From the NCBI GenBank assembly GCA_013695265.1, contig JACDAU010000523.1:1-14365 (forward strand): a stretch of 14,365 nt of DNA, given 5' to 3'. Position 1 is the first letter of the stretch. Each line of letters begins with the position of its first letter. Of this stretch, positions 1-6,124 are shown in pieces. The notes beneath the pieces are model-generated. The model was not told the origin of the DNA. It made no database searches and worked only from the letters and a program-made list of their open reading frames with translations. Source of the DNA: Chloroflexia bacterium. GTDB taxonomy: Bacteria > Chloroflexota > Chloroflexia > Thermobaculales > Thermobaculaceae. Position numbers and translations under genes: made by a program.

Positions 1-126
1 GGAGACAACGTGGAGATGACGGTGGAGTTGATCACGCCGGTAGCGGTGGAGGAAGGGCTGAACTTCGCGATTCGCGAGGGAGGCCGGACCGTGGGCGCCG
101 GTGTCGTCACCAAAATCACGAAGTAA
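1..126 (+). CDS. tuf: Elongation factor Tu, C-terminal fragment (5' end outside window)
   Basis: The 41 codons before the TAA at 124-126 encode the end of EF-Tu domain III, the beta-barrel that helps hold aminoacyl-tRNA. The recognisable part is the run VELITPVAVEEGLNFAIREG followed by GRTVGAGVV and a final KITK, which is the classic EF-Tu ending. EF-Tu is the GTPase that delivers aminoacyl-tRNA to the ribosomal A site. Its GTPase domain lies upstream, outside the window. Position directly ahead of rpsJ is the common str-S10 junction, so rpsL, rpsG and fusA probably lie further upstream (inference). Identification is firm; the start cannot be seen. Confidence 0.96.
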   Translation, partial: GDNVEMTVELITPVAVEEGLNFAIREGGRTVGAGVVTKITK

Positions 127-137
127 CGTAGGGTACA

Positions 138-173
138 TTGACGGGAGGGACGGCGGAAACGTCGTCCCTCCCT
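138..173 (+). promoter_or_regulatory. Strong hairpin in the tuf-rpsJ spacer
   Basis: Bases 143-155 pair with 160-172, giving 13 base pairs (one G-U, at 153/162) capped by a GAAA tetraloop at 156-159. Only two T residues follow, so it does not look like a standard intrinsic terminator. The 3' arm CCTCCCT (167-173) is also exactly complementary to AGGGAGG (191-197), the SD sequence of rpsJ, so two exclusive pairings are possible. It may be an S10-operon leader element, an mRNA processing or stability hairpin, or a weak or factor-dependent terminator for tuf. The pairing is seen; the role is inferred. Confidence 0.6.
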
Positions 174-202
174 TGCGGAACAGGTAAGGCAGGGAGGCGC
201 GG

Positions 203-511
203 GTGGCAAAGCAGAAGATACGGATCCGGCTTAAGGCATTCGACCACAAGATTCTGGATCAGTCGGCACAGCAGATCGTCGATACCGCGCAGCGTACCGG
301 TGCCCAGATAGCAGGGCCGGTTCCGCTGCCGACGGAGATTCAGAAGTTCTCGGTGATTCGTGGTCCGTTCCGGCACAAGGACTCGCAGGAGCAGTTCGAG
401 ATGCGCACCCATAAGCGCCTCATCGACGTATTGGAGCCGAAGCGTCAGACGATCTCCGAGTTGATGAACCTGAATCTGCCCGCCGGTGTGGACATAGAGA
501 TCAAGCTATAG
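203..511 (+). CDS. rpsJ: 30S ribosomal protein S10 (uS10)
   Basis: A 102-residue protein of normal family length. Family features in order are LKAFDH (residues 10-15), GPVPLPT (38-44), the segment around FEMRTHKRLID (65-75) and the ending LPAGVDIEIKL. S10 sits in the head of the 30S subunit and, in other bacteria, also pairs with NusB in antitermination complexes. The GTG start at 203 follows GGGAGG (192-197) with 5 nt spacing, and translation from there begins AKQKIRIRL as expected. It opens the S10 block 76 nt after tuf. The upstream hairpin could affect its translation, because one arm is complementary to this SD. Confidence 0.98.
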   Translation: MAKQKIRIRLKAFDHKILDQSAQQIVDTAQRTGAQIAGPVPLPTEIQKFSVIRGPFRHKDSQEQFEMRTHKRLIDVLEPKRQTISELMNLNLPAGVDIEIKL

Positions 512-530
512 AGGACGGGAAGTCGAAGCA

Positions 531-1148
531 ATGGTCGAGGGATTGATTGGCAAGAAGATAGGGATGACGCAGGTCTTTGATGAGGCCGGGCGTGCTCTGC
601 CCGTGACCGTCATTGAGGCGGGGCCGTGTGTCGTGACTTTTATAAAGACGCCGGCGCGCGATGGCTATGCGGGAGTGCAGATCGGATTCGACGAGGTCCG
701 CCGCCTTAAAAAGCCGGAGCGGGGGCATCTCAGCGACCTGCCTGCGTTGCGTCATCTTCGCGAGGTCCGAACCGCAGACTCGAGTGACCTGGAGCGTGGG
801 CAGACCGTCGACGTTTCTATTTTCACTGCGGGCGGAAAGGTGGATATCACCGGAACCTCCAAGGGCAAGGGTTTCGCGGGCACCGTGAAGCGACACCACT
901 TCCGTGGCGGTCCGAAGACCCACGGTCAGTCGGACCGACTTCGCGCGCCCGGCTCCATAGGCGCTACCACGACACCGGGCAAGGTGTTCAAGGGGAAGCG
1001 CATGGCCGGTCGTATGGGTAATGAGCGGGTCACGGTAAAGAAGCTCGATGTGGTGCGCGTGGACCAGGAGCGAAACCTGCTGCTCGTGAAGGGCGCGGTG
1101 CCTGGAGCGAACGGTGGTTTGCTTGTCGTCCACAAGGCCGGCCGATAG
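531..1148 (+). CDS. rplC: 50S ribosomal protein L3 (uL3)
   Basis: A 205-residue protein, normal length for bacterial L3. It starts MVEGLIGKKIGMTQVF, the family hallmark. ITGTSKGKGFAGT (residues 106-118) leads into the long internal loop (about 120-165) that reaches toward the peptidyl transferase centre, including GSIGATTTPGKVFKGKRMAG. The C-terminal barrel carries VKKLDVVRVDQERNLLLVKG. L3 is an early 23S-binding assembly protein. The ATG start at 531 lies 19 nt after rpsJ. Upstream, GAGGACGGGA is an SD-like purine stretch placed somewhat far away. The loop segment FRGGPKTHGQSDR differs from the E. coli sequence but looks like a normal lineage variant. Confidence 0.98.
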   Translation: MVEGLIGKKIGMTQVFDEAGRALPVTVIEAGPCVVTFIKTPARDGYAGVQIGFDEVRRLKKPERGHLSDLPALRHLREVRTADSSDLERGQTVDVSIFTAGGKVDITGTSKGKGFAGTVKRHHFRGGPKTHGQSDRLRAPGSIGATTTPGKVFKGKRMAGRMGNERVTVKKLDVVRVDQERNLLLVKGAVPGANGGLLVVHKAGR

Positions 1149-1166
1149 GGCGTTTGGAGTAGATAC

Positions 1167-1892
1167 GTGCAGTTATCAGTACACAACTTAAGCGGAGAGG
1201 TCGTTTCCCAGGCGGAGGTCGATGATCTCGTCTTCGGAATCGAGCCGAACCTGGCCGTTATGCATCAGGCGCTATTGCGGCAGCAGGCCAACGCCCGCAC
1301 GGGGACGCATAATACTCTGACTCGGGCGCACGTAAGTGGCGGTGGCCGGAAGCCGTATCGACAGAAGGGCACGGGGCATGCACGCCAGGGCAGCATTCGC
1401 TCTCCCCAGTTCAAGGGAGGTGGCGTCGTGTTCGGACCGCACCCGCGGTCATACAAGCAAGCGATGCCCCGAAAGATGCGTCGCCTGGCCGTGCGCTCGG
1501 CACTCTCCCAGAAGGTGCAGGAGCAGCGCCTGTTTATCTTGTCGGGCCTTGCGGACATCGAGCCCCGGACGAAAGCGCTTGCTGTGACCCTCGCCGCGAT
1601 AAACGTGGAGAGCGTGCTTATCGCGACCCAGGGCCGCTCCGAGTCCATACAGCGAGCTGCGGGCAACCTGCCGCGCGTGCGGACGATTCAGGCAGACAAC
1701 CTGGGCGTGGAGGATATACTCAAGTACGACTGCGTCATTCTCGACGCGGCTGCTGTGGAGTCCATGCAGGCTGTCCTGCTCGACCGCGGCCGGGGCGCGG
1801 GCCCCATCCAGCGGAAAGAGCCGGCACAGTCGGAGGGGACAAGCTTCGCGGTCTCGACCCGTACTAGTGCTTCGGGAGGTGAAGGAGAGTGA
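1167..1892 (+). CDS. rplD: 50S ribosomal protein L4 (uL4), with C-terminal tail
   Basis: A 241-residue protein, about 30 residues longer than usual. The core is intact: the N-terminal fold, then the extended tunnel loop with TRAHVSGGGRKPYRQKGTGHA (residues 52-72) and GSIRSPQFKGGGVVFGP. It continues through KMRRLAVRSALS and KYDCVILDAAAVESM to about residue 207. From about 208 a tail rich in Gly, Ser, Thr and Glu runs to the end. L4 lines the narrow part of the peptide exit tunnel. In E. coli free L4 represses its own operon through the S10 leader; whether that happens here is unknown. Start is GTG at 1167. The stop overlaps the rplW start in GTGA (1889-1892), suggesting translational coupling. 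Confidence 0.97.
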   Translation: MQLSVHNLSGEVVSQAEVDDLVFGIEPNLAVMHQALLRQQANARTGTHNTLTRAHVSGGGRKPYRQKGTGHARQGSIRSPQFKGGGVVFGPHPRSYKQAMPRKMRRLAVRSALSQKVQEQRLFILSGLADIEPRTKALAVTLAAINVESVLIATQGRSESIQRAAGNLPRVRTIQADNLGVEDILKYDCVILDAAAVESMQAVLLDRGRGAGPIQRKEPAQSEGTSFAVSTRTSASGGEGE

Positions 1893-2188
1893 GTCCGTAC
1901 GATTTGATTCGGCGCCCGGTGGTGTCGGAGAAGAACACAATGCTCATGGAGAGCGGACAGTACATCTTTGAGGTGATACCCGAGGCGACAAAGCACCAGG
2001 TGAAGGAAGCAATTGAGTCAATCTTCAACGTTCAGGTGCTGACGGTGAACACCATCAATGTGCATCCACGGGAAAAGATGAAGCGCCGCAGGGGCGGCAG
2101 GCCGATAATGGGCCGGACTGCAAGCTGGAAAAAGGCGATCGTGAAGATCGCCCCTGGTCAGCGCATCGACATATTCGAAGGTCTGTAA
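1889..2188 (+). CDS. rplW: 50S ribosomal protein L23 (uL23)
   Basis: A 99-residue protein of standard length. It shows YDLIRRPVVSEK near the N-terminus, then QYIFEVIPEATKHQVKEAIE, the internal VQVLTVNTINV, and a basic loop KMKRRRGGRPIMGRTASWKK before the final strand. L23 sits at the exit of the nascent-chain tunnel and is the docking site for trigger factor and SRP, which fits a cluster that also encodes SecY. The GTG start (1889) overlaps the rplD stop by 4 nt and is preceded by AAGGAG within the rplD tail. Coupled translation with L4 is likely. Confidence 0.97.
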   Translation: MSPYDLIRRPVVSEKNTMLMESGQYIFEVIPEATKHQVKEAIESIFNVQVLTVNTINVHPREKMKRRRGGRPIMGRTASWKKAIVKIAPGQRIDIFEGL

Positions 2189-2205
2189 AAAACGGGGTTT
2201 GAGCA

Positions 2206-3027
2206 ATGCCTATAAAAAGATTTAAGCCGACCTCTCCCGGCCGCCGTGGGATGACGGTCTCCACCTTCGAGGAGATCACGAAATCCCGGCCGGAGAAGCG
2301 GCTGACACAGCCGATACGAAAGCGCGCGGGGCGCAACTCCCAGGGCCGGCTCACCGTCCGGCACCAGGGCGGCGGACATAAGCAACGGTATCGCGTTGTC
2401 GACTTTAAGCGCGATAACTTGGGCGTGCCAGGGGTGGTCAACGCGATAGAGTATGACCCAGGCCGTTCTGCCCGAATCGCGCTTATCTTCTTCGCCGACG
2501 GGGATAAGCGCTACATACTTGCACCGAACGGCATCCGGGTGGGGGATAAAATCTCGTCCGGACCGAGGGCGGATATTCGGGTCGGCAATGCAATGCCGCT
2601 TACGCGCGTGCCGCTGGGTACACAGGTGCATAACGTCGAACTGACGCCGGGCCGTGGCGGACAGCTTGCGCGTAGCGCCGGACAGTCCGCACAGTTAGTC
2701 GCCCGCGAAGGCGGCTACGCGACGCTCCGGCTGCCATCAGGGGAGTTCCGGCGCGTTCGGGCCGAGGGCCACGCGACGATCGGTCAGGTCGGCAACATTG
2801 AGCACGACCTGGAGACGATCGGCAAGGCGGGCCGCGCCCGGTGGATGGGCCAGCGGCCAGAGGTGCGAGGCTCGGTCATGAACCCGCGCGACCATCCGCA
2901 TGGCGGCGGTGAGGGCAAGGCACCCATTGGTGGCCAACCCAAGACGAAGTGGGGCAAGATTGCGATGGGTCACCGGACCCGCAAGAAGAAGCCGAGCGAT
3001 AAGTATATCGTTCGACGGCGCAAGTAA
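2206..3027 (+). CDS. rplB: 50S ribosomal protein L2 (uL2)
   Basis: A 273-residue protein, the usual length. The N-terminal OB-like half contains RHQGGGHKQRYRVVDFKR, and the central SH3-like half carries VPLGTQVHNVELTPGRGGQL. The C-terminus holds the near-invariant MNPRDHPHGGGEG (from residue 225), including His230, equivalent to E. coli His229, near the peptidyl transferase centre. It ends in a basic tail KKKPSDKYIVRRRK. L2 is needed for subunit joining and catalytic-centre assembly. ATG at 2206 is 17 nt after rplW. The upstream AACGGGGTTTGAGCA has only a modest SD-like element. Confidence 0.98.
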   Translation: MPIKRFKPTSPGRRGMTVSTFEEITKSRPEKRLTQPIRKRAGRNSQGRLTVRHQGGGHKQRYRVVDFKRDNLGVPGVVNAIEYDPGRSARIALIFFADGDKRYILAPNGIRVGDKISSGPRADIRVGNAMPLTRVPLGTQVHNVELTPGRGGQLARSAGQSAQLVAREGGYATLRLPSGEFRRVRAEGHATIGQVGNIEHDLETIGKAGRARWMGQRPEVRGSVMNPRDHPHGGGEGKAPIGGQPKTKWGKIAMGHRTRKKKPSDKYIVRRRK

Positions 3028-3044
3028 GGAAGAGGGAAGAACGT

Positions 3045-3329
3045 ATGTCCAGGAGCACGAAGAAGGGTCCGTACGTGCAGGATCGGCTGCTCGAGCGGGT
3101 GCAGCGGATGAACTCCTCCGGGGAACGGCGGATTCTGCGGACCTGGTCCCGAGCTAGCACGATCTTCCCGGACATGGTGGGCCACACCATTGCGGTACAC
3201 GACGGTCGGCGTCACGTGCCCATTTTCATCTCGGAGAACATGGTCGGTCACAAGCTTGGCGAGTTCGCGCCAACCCGGTTTTTCCGTGGTCACGGTGGGG
3301 GAGCGGATCGCTCTTCCCGGCTGAGATAG
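3045..3329 (+). CDS. rpsS: 30S ribosomal protein S19 (uS19)
   Basis: A 94-residue protein of typical length. It begins MSRSTKKGPYVQDRLL and contains WSRAS (residues 34-38), FPDMVGHTIAVHDGRRHVPI (41-60) and the signature MVGHKLGEFAPTRFFRGH (66-83). S19 lies in the 30S head beside S13 and contacts the A-site tRNA region and 50S bridge. ATG at 3045 follows GGAAGAGGGAAG, a good purine-rich SD. It lies 17 nt after rplB and 9 nt before rplV, in conserved S10-operon order. Confidence 0.98.
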   Translation: MSRSTKKGPYVQDRLLERVQRMNSSGERRILRTWSRASTIFPDMVGHTIAVHDGRRHVPIFISENMVGHKLGEFAPTRFFRGHGGGADRSSRLR

Positions 3330-3338
3330 GTAGAGTAG

Positions 3339-3683
3339 ATGAGAGTTAAGGCAACAAACAAGTACATTCGCTCATCCCCCCAAAAGGCGCGCCTCGTCCT
3401 GGATCTGGTGCGCGGTAAGCCGGTGAAGGAGGCGCTTTCGATCCTGCAGTTTACGAACAAGGGCGTCGCAACCGAGATCGCAAAGACCGTGAAGTCAGCG
3501 GCGGCAAATGCGGAGAACAACTATCAGCTCGATCGCGACGACCTGTACATCGCTGCGATCTACGCGGATGACGGCCCGACGTTCAAGCGCATCCGCCCCG
3601 CACCACGCGGGCGGGCACATCAGATACTGAAGCGCACGGCCCACGTCACTGTGATCGTGGACGAAGTTAACCAGGAGGGATAG
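3339..3683 (+). CDS. rplV: 50S ribosomal protein L22 (uL22)
   Basis: A 114-residue protein, normal length. Family marks are SSPQKARLVLDLVRGK (residues 12-27), the AAANAENNY helix end (54-62) and the beta-hairpin region RIRPAPRGRAHQILKRTAHV (84-103), whose tip lines the exit tunnel and is where macrolide-resistance changes occur in other bacteria. No obvious insertion or deletion is seen in this hairpin. ATG at 3339 is only 9 nt after rpsS. The rpsC start follows 4 nt after its stop, so the two are probably translated in a coupled way. Confidence 0.97.
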   Translation: MRVKATNKYIRSSPQKARLVLDLVRGKPVKEALSILQFTNKGVATEIAKTVKSAAANAENNYQLDRDDLYIAAIYADDGPTFKRIRPAPRGRAHQILKRTAHVTVIVDEVNQEG

Positions 3684-3687
3684 ACTT

Positions 3688-4407
3688 TTGGGCAGAAAGG
3701 TAAACCCGATCAGCTTCCGGCTGGGCGGAGTAAAGGACTGGGAGAGCAGGTGGTACGCCGACAAGGACTACGCCACCCAGCTCCACCAGGACTTGCAGTT
3801 GCGACAGATGGTGCGGTCTCGTCTGGCAAATGCCGCCGTGTCGCACGTTACGATCTCCCGCTCAGGCGACCAGCTCACGATGAACGTCTTTACCGCGAAG
3901 CCCGGTATCGTGATCGGTAAGGGTGGGGCAACGGTAGATGCGCTTCGGCGGGAGTTGGAGCAGCGCACTGGCAAGCGCATCAACCTCAACATCGAGGAGA
4001 TTCGCCAGCCGGAGCTTGAGGCCCAGTTGGTCGCGGAGAGCATCGGCGAGCAGATAAACAAGCGCGTTTCATACAAGCGCGCCCAGAAGCAGGCCGTACA
4101 GCGCGCGATGCGCTCCGGCGCTCGCGGTATTCGCGTACGAGTGTCGGGCCTGCTTGCTGGACCTTCGTCGATGTCTCGCGCGGTGACGGAGAAGGATGGC
4201 CGCGTGCCCCTTCAGACTATCCGCGCGGATATCGACTATGGCCAGGTACACGTGCACACAGGTGGTGGTCGAATCGGAGTAAAGGTCTGGATTTACAAGG
4301 GTGACATCCTGCCTGCGGGAGAGATCGACATTCGCCCGGTGGCTGCGGTGCCCCCGCCCCCGGAGCGGCCGAGGCGCGCTTCGCGCGACTCGCGAGACAG
4401 GAGATAA
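3688..4407 (+). CDS. rpsC: 30S ribosomal protein S3 (uS3), divergent C-domain motif
   Basis: A 239-residue protein with an N-terminal MGRKVNPISFRLG, a KH domain with GKGG at residues 77-80 (KPGIVIGKGG), and a C-domain ending in GRIGVKVWIYKGDILP. The basic patch YKRAQKQ (129-135) aligns with the E. coli residues that give the ribosome mRNA-unwinding activity at the entry channel. Oddly, the usual SGRLGGAEIAR-type motif reads SGLLAGPSSMSR (153-164), one residue longer and lacking its Arg and Glu. A short Pro/Arg-rich tail (about 216-239) follows. The TTG start at 3688 comes after CCAGGAGGGA with good spacing, and the protein begins GRKVNP as expected. Confidence 0.97.
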   Translation: MGRKVNPISFRLGGVKDWESRWYADKDYATQLHQDLQLRQMVRSRLANAAVSHVTISRSGDQLTMNVFTAKPGIVIGKGGATVDALRRELEQRTGKRINLNIEEIRQPELEAQLVAESIGEQINKRVSYKRAQKQAVQRAMRSGARGIRVRVSGLLAGPSSMSRAVTEKDGRVPLQTIRADIDYGQVHVHTGGGRIGVKVWIYKGDILPAGEIDIRPVAAVPPPPERPRRASRDSRDRR

Positions 4408-4410
4408 TTG

Positions 4411-4845
4411 ATGCTGATGCCAAAGAGAACCCGGTATCGCAAGCCACACCGCGGCGATGTCAACCAGCAGACCGCGACACGTGGCACCTTGGTGTCGTTT
4501 GGCGAGTTCGGCCTGCAGTCGCTGGACGCAGCATGGGTCGACAACCGGCAGATCGAGGCCGCGAGGCGCGCGATCACCCACCACGTAAAGCGCGGTGGTA
4601 AGGTGTGGATCCGGATTTTTCCGGATAAGACCATCACCGCGAAGCCGGCTGAGACGCGGATGGGTAAAGGCAAAGGCGCGCCGGATCGTTGGGTCGCGGT
4701 AGTGCGACCTGGACGCGTGATGTTCGAGCTGGCTGGGGTCCGCCGCGATGTCGCGGAGGAGGCGCTGCGCAAGGCCGGGCATAAGCTGCCCGTGAGGACG
4801 AAGATCATAGAGAGGGAGGGCGCGACCAACGAGCCCGAGAGTTAG
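4411..4845 (+). CDS. rplP: 50S ribosomal protein L16 (uL16)
   Basis: A 144-residue protein. It starts MLMPKRTRYRKPHRG and contains GEFGLQSLDAAWVDNRQIEA (residues 31-50), the signature RMGKGKG (83-89) near the loop approaching the A- and P-site tRNAs, and a final helix with AGHKLP (122-127). L16 joins late in 50S assembly. I choose the ATG at 4411 rather than the TTG at 4408, because AGGAG (4399-4403) is 7 nt from the ATG but only 4 nt from the TTG, and MLMPKR is the family start. A Glu-rich end (ATNEPES) is unremarkable. It sits 3 nt after rpsC. Confidence 0.97.
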   Translation: MLMPKRTRYRKPHRGDVNQQTATRGTLVSFGEFGLQSLDAAWVDNRQIEAARRAITHHVKRGGKVWIRIFPDKTITAKPAETRMGKGKGAPDRWVAVVRPGRVMFELAGVRRDVAEEALRKAGHKLPVRTKIIEREGATNEPES

Positions 4846-4866
4846 GGCGCGTGTCGCGATAAAAAC

Positions 4867-5067
4867 GTGGAAGCAACGGAAATCAGAGGCACTGAAGACG
4901 CGGCAATTCTTCAGCAGATGAAGGACGCGAAGCAGGAGATGTTCAACCTGCGCATGCGCATGGCGGTCGGGCACACCGTGAACACCGCCCGAATACGCCA
5001 TCTCCGGCGTGATGTAGCGCGTATGCGGACGATACTCAACGAGCGTCGGAGAGGTCAAGGAGCATAA
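4867..5067 (+). CDS. rpmC: 50S ribosomal protein L29 (uL29)
   Basis: A 66-residue two-helix protein. The N-terminal helix includes ILQQMKDAKQEMFNLRMRMA (residues 14-33) and the second includes RIRHLRRDVARMRTILNERR (42-61), both matching the L29 pattern. L29 lies at the tunnel exit beside L23 and contributes to SRP and trigger-factor docking. The GTG start at 4867 has no visible SD. It is preceded by a small CGCG-TGT-CGCG inverted repeat (4848-4858) and an A-rich ATAAAAAC. Its TAA overlaps the rpsQ ATG by one base (TAATG). Confidence 0.96.
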   Translation: MEATEIRGTEDAAILQQMKDAKQEMFNLRMRMAVGHTVNTARIRHLRRDVARMRTILNERRRGQGA

Positions 5068-5333
5068 TGGCAGAACAACAGCAGCAGGGAAGAAGGCAGA
5101 TCAAGACTGGACAGGTTGTAAGCGACAAGATGGACAAGACCATCGTCGTGTCGGTTACTTATCTGCGCAGGCACCCGATCTATCAGAAGACCGTGCGCCG
5201 GTCGAGCCGATTCAAGGCGCACGACGAAGCAAATGAAGCGCGCGAAGGTGATCTCGTTCGGATCATCGAGACGCGCCCATTGTCCAAAACGAAGCGGTGG
5301 CGGCTACTCAACGTAGTGCAGAGAAGCGAGTAG
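5067..5333 (+). CDS. rpsQ: 30S ribosomal protein S17 (uS17)
   Basis: An 88-residue OB-fold protein. TGQVVSDKMDKTIVVSV (residues 14-30), HPIYQKTVRRSSRFKAHDE (36-54) and the signature RPLSKTKRW (70-78) all match. S17 is a primary 16S-binding protein in the 30S body, with a C-terminal part stabilising lower regions. The N-terminus carries a short Gln-rich stretch (AEQQQQG) before the core, a small lineage extension. The SD is inside the end of rpmC (GGTCAAGGAG, spacing 6 nt to the ATG). It is the last gene of the classical S10 block; rplN follows after 7 nt, so the S10 and spc blocks are joined without a visible break. Confidence 0.97.
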   Translation: MAEQQQQGRRQIKTGQVVSDKMDKTIVVSVTYLRRHPIYQKTVRRSSRFKAHDEANEAREGDLVRIIETRPLSKTKRWRLLNVVQRSE

Positions 5334-5340
5334 GTACGAA

Positions 5341-5709
5341 ATGATTCAGCAGCAGAGTCGGCTCCGTGTGGCGGACAACTCCGGCGCCCGGAGCATCATG
5401 TGTATTCGGGTGCTCGGTGGCTCAGGACGTAAGTACGCGTCCGTCGGAGATGTGATCATCGCCTCCGTCAAGACAGCGCAGCCGGGTGCCGCTGTACGCA
5501 AGGGCGAGGTGGTTCGGGCGGTGGTCGTGCGCACCGCGCAGGGTATTGGCCGACAGGACGGGTCGTTTATTAAGTTCGACGATAACGCCGCAGTGCTCAT
5601 CAATCCGCAGAATAATCCGCGTGGAACGCGCATATTCGGTCCGGTTGCCCGCGAGTTGCGCGATCGGCAGTTCACGCGCATCGTGAGCCTCGCGCCGGAG
5701 GTGCTATAA
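5341..5709 (+). CDS. rplN: 50S ribosomal protein L14 (uL14)
   Basis: A 122-residue protein, exactly the usual bacterial length. It begins MIQQQSRLRVADNSGARS (residues 1-18) and contains VRKGEVVRAVVVRT (52-65), the signature DDNAAVLINPQNNPRGTRIF (80-99), then GPVARELR. L14 forms an intersubunit bridge and is the docking site for the silencing factor RsfS in other bacteria. ATG at 5341 follows the rpsQ stop by 7 nt with only a weak AGG-containing SD, so translation may depend on ribosomes arriving from rpsQ. An 81-nt gap follows, unusually long for this cluster. Confidence 0.98.
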   Translation: MIQQQSRLRVADNSGARSIMCIRVLGGSGRKYASVGDVIIASVKTAQPGAAVRKGEVVRAVVVRTAQGIGRQDGSFIKFDDNAAVLINPQNNPRGTRIFGPVARELRDRQFTRIVSLAPEVL

Positions 5710-5737
5710 GCATCTGGCGGCGGAAGTCGCGGTAAGA

Positions 5738-5743
5738 TATAAT
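5738..5743 (+). promoter_or_regulatory. Candidate internal -10 box TATAAT ahead of rplX
   Basis: A perfect TATAAT lies in the 81-nt gap after rplN. The best -35 candidate, CTGGCG at 5714-5719 with an 18-nt spacer, matches TTGACA at only three of six positions. There is no extended -10. If used, transcription would begin near 5750-5752, almost exactly at the in-frame GTG at 5752, giving a leaderless L24 mRNA. The hexamer is seen; promoter activity is inference. Confidence 0.35.
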
Positions 5744-5790
5744 GATCTTTCGTGTCCAGTATAAGAGAGCATTGTAAAAGTGAGGCAAAG

Positions 5791-6108
5791 GTGAAGATCA
5801 GACGAGGCGACGAGGTCGTCGTGATCTCCGGTAAGGATAAGGGCAAGCGAGGCACCGTACGCATCGTCCGGCGAGCAGATAACCGCATCGTTGTCGAAGG
5901 CGTCAACGTCGCGAAGAAGCATCAGAAGGGCAGGCCGGGTGTTCGCCAGGCGGGGATCATCGATCAGGAGAACCCGCTGAACGTCAGTAACGTAATGCTC
6001 CAGTGCCCACGCTGTTCCACGCCGACGCGCGTTGGTATGCGCGTCACTGATACCGGGCACCGCGAGCGCTATTGCCATCGCTGCAACGAGACCGTGGACC
6101 GGACGTAA
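5791..6108 (+). CDS. rplX: 50S ribosomal protein L24 (uL24), zinc-ribbon form
   Basis: With the GTG at 5791 the protein is 105 residues and begins MKIRRGDEVVVISGKDKGKR, the KOW domain that binds 23S rRNA early in assembly. The centre has VVEGVNVAKKHQK. The C-terminus carries CPRC (Cys72, Cys75) and CHRC (Cys95, Cys98), a likely zinc ribbon. The frame is open back to a GTG at 5752, which would add 13 residues (SSIREHCKSEAK and the new Met) unlike known L24. I prefer 5791 because it gives family length and has GAGG at 5782-5785, while 5752 has no SD. The 5752 start would matter only if the TATAAT at 5738 drives a leaderless mRNA. Confidence 0.93.
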   Translation: MKIRRGDEVVVISGKDKGKRGTVRIVRRADNRIVVEGVNVAKKHQKGRPGVRQAGIIDQENPLNVSNVMLQCPRCSTPTRVGMRVTDTGHRERYCHRCNETVDRT

Positions 6109-6124
6109 GAGGGGCTGAAAGAGA

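Noticed and set aside
138..166. TTGACG at 138-143 as a -35 box for an rpsJ promoter
   Set aside because: It matches TTGACA at five of six positions, but no TATAAT-like hexamer lies 16-18 nt downstream; that space is the GC-rich hairpin.
143..174. Intrinsic terminator for tuf
   Set aside because: The stem is strong enough, but only two T residues follow, so it is kept as a regulatory hairpin of unknown role.
4069..5058. Long antisense frame of 329 codons over rpsC-rpmC
   Set aside because: It lies opposite well-identified genes, has no recognisable domain, and long antisense frames are expected in GC-rich DNA.
6109..6124. S8 autoregulatory site before rplE, as in E. coli
   Set aside because: The 16-nt gap is purine-rich and shows no helix resembling the 16S S8 site.
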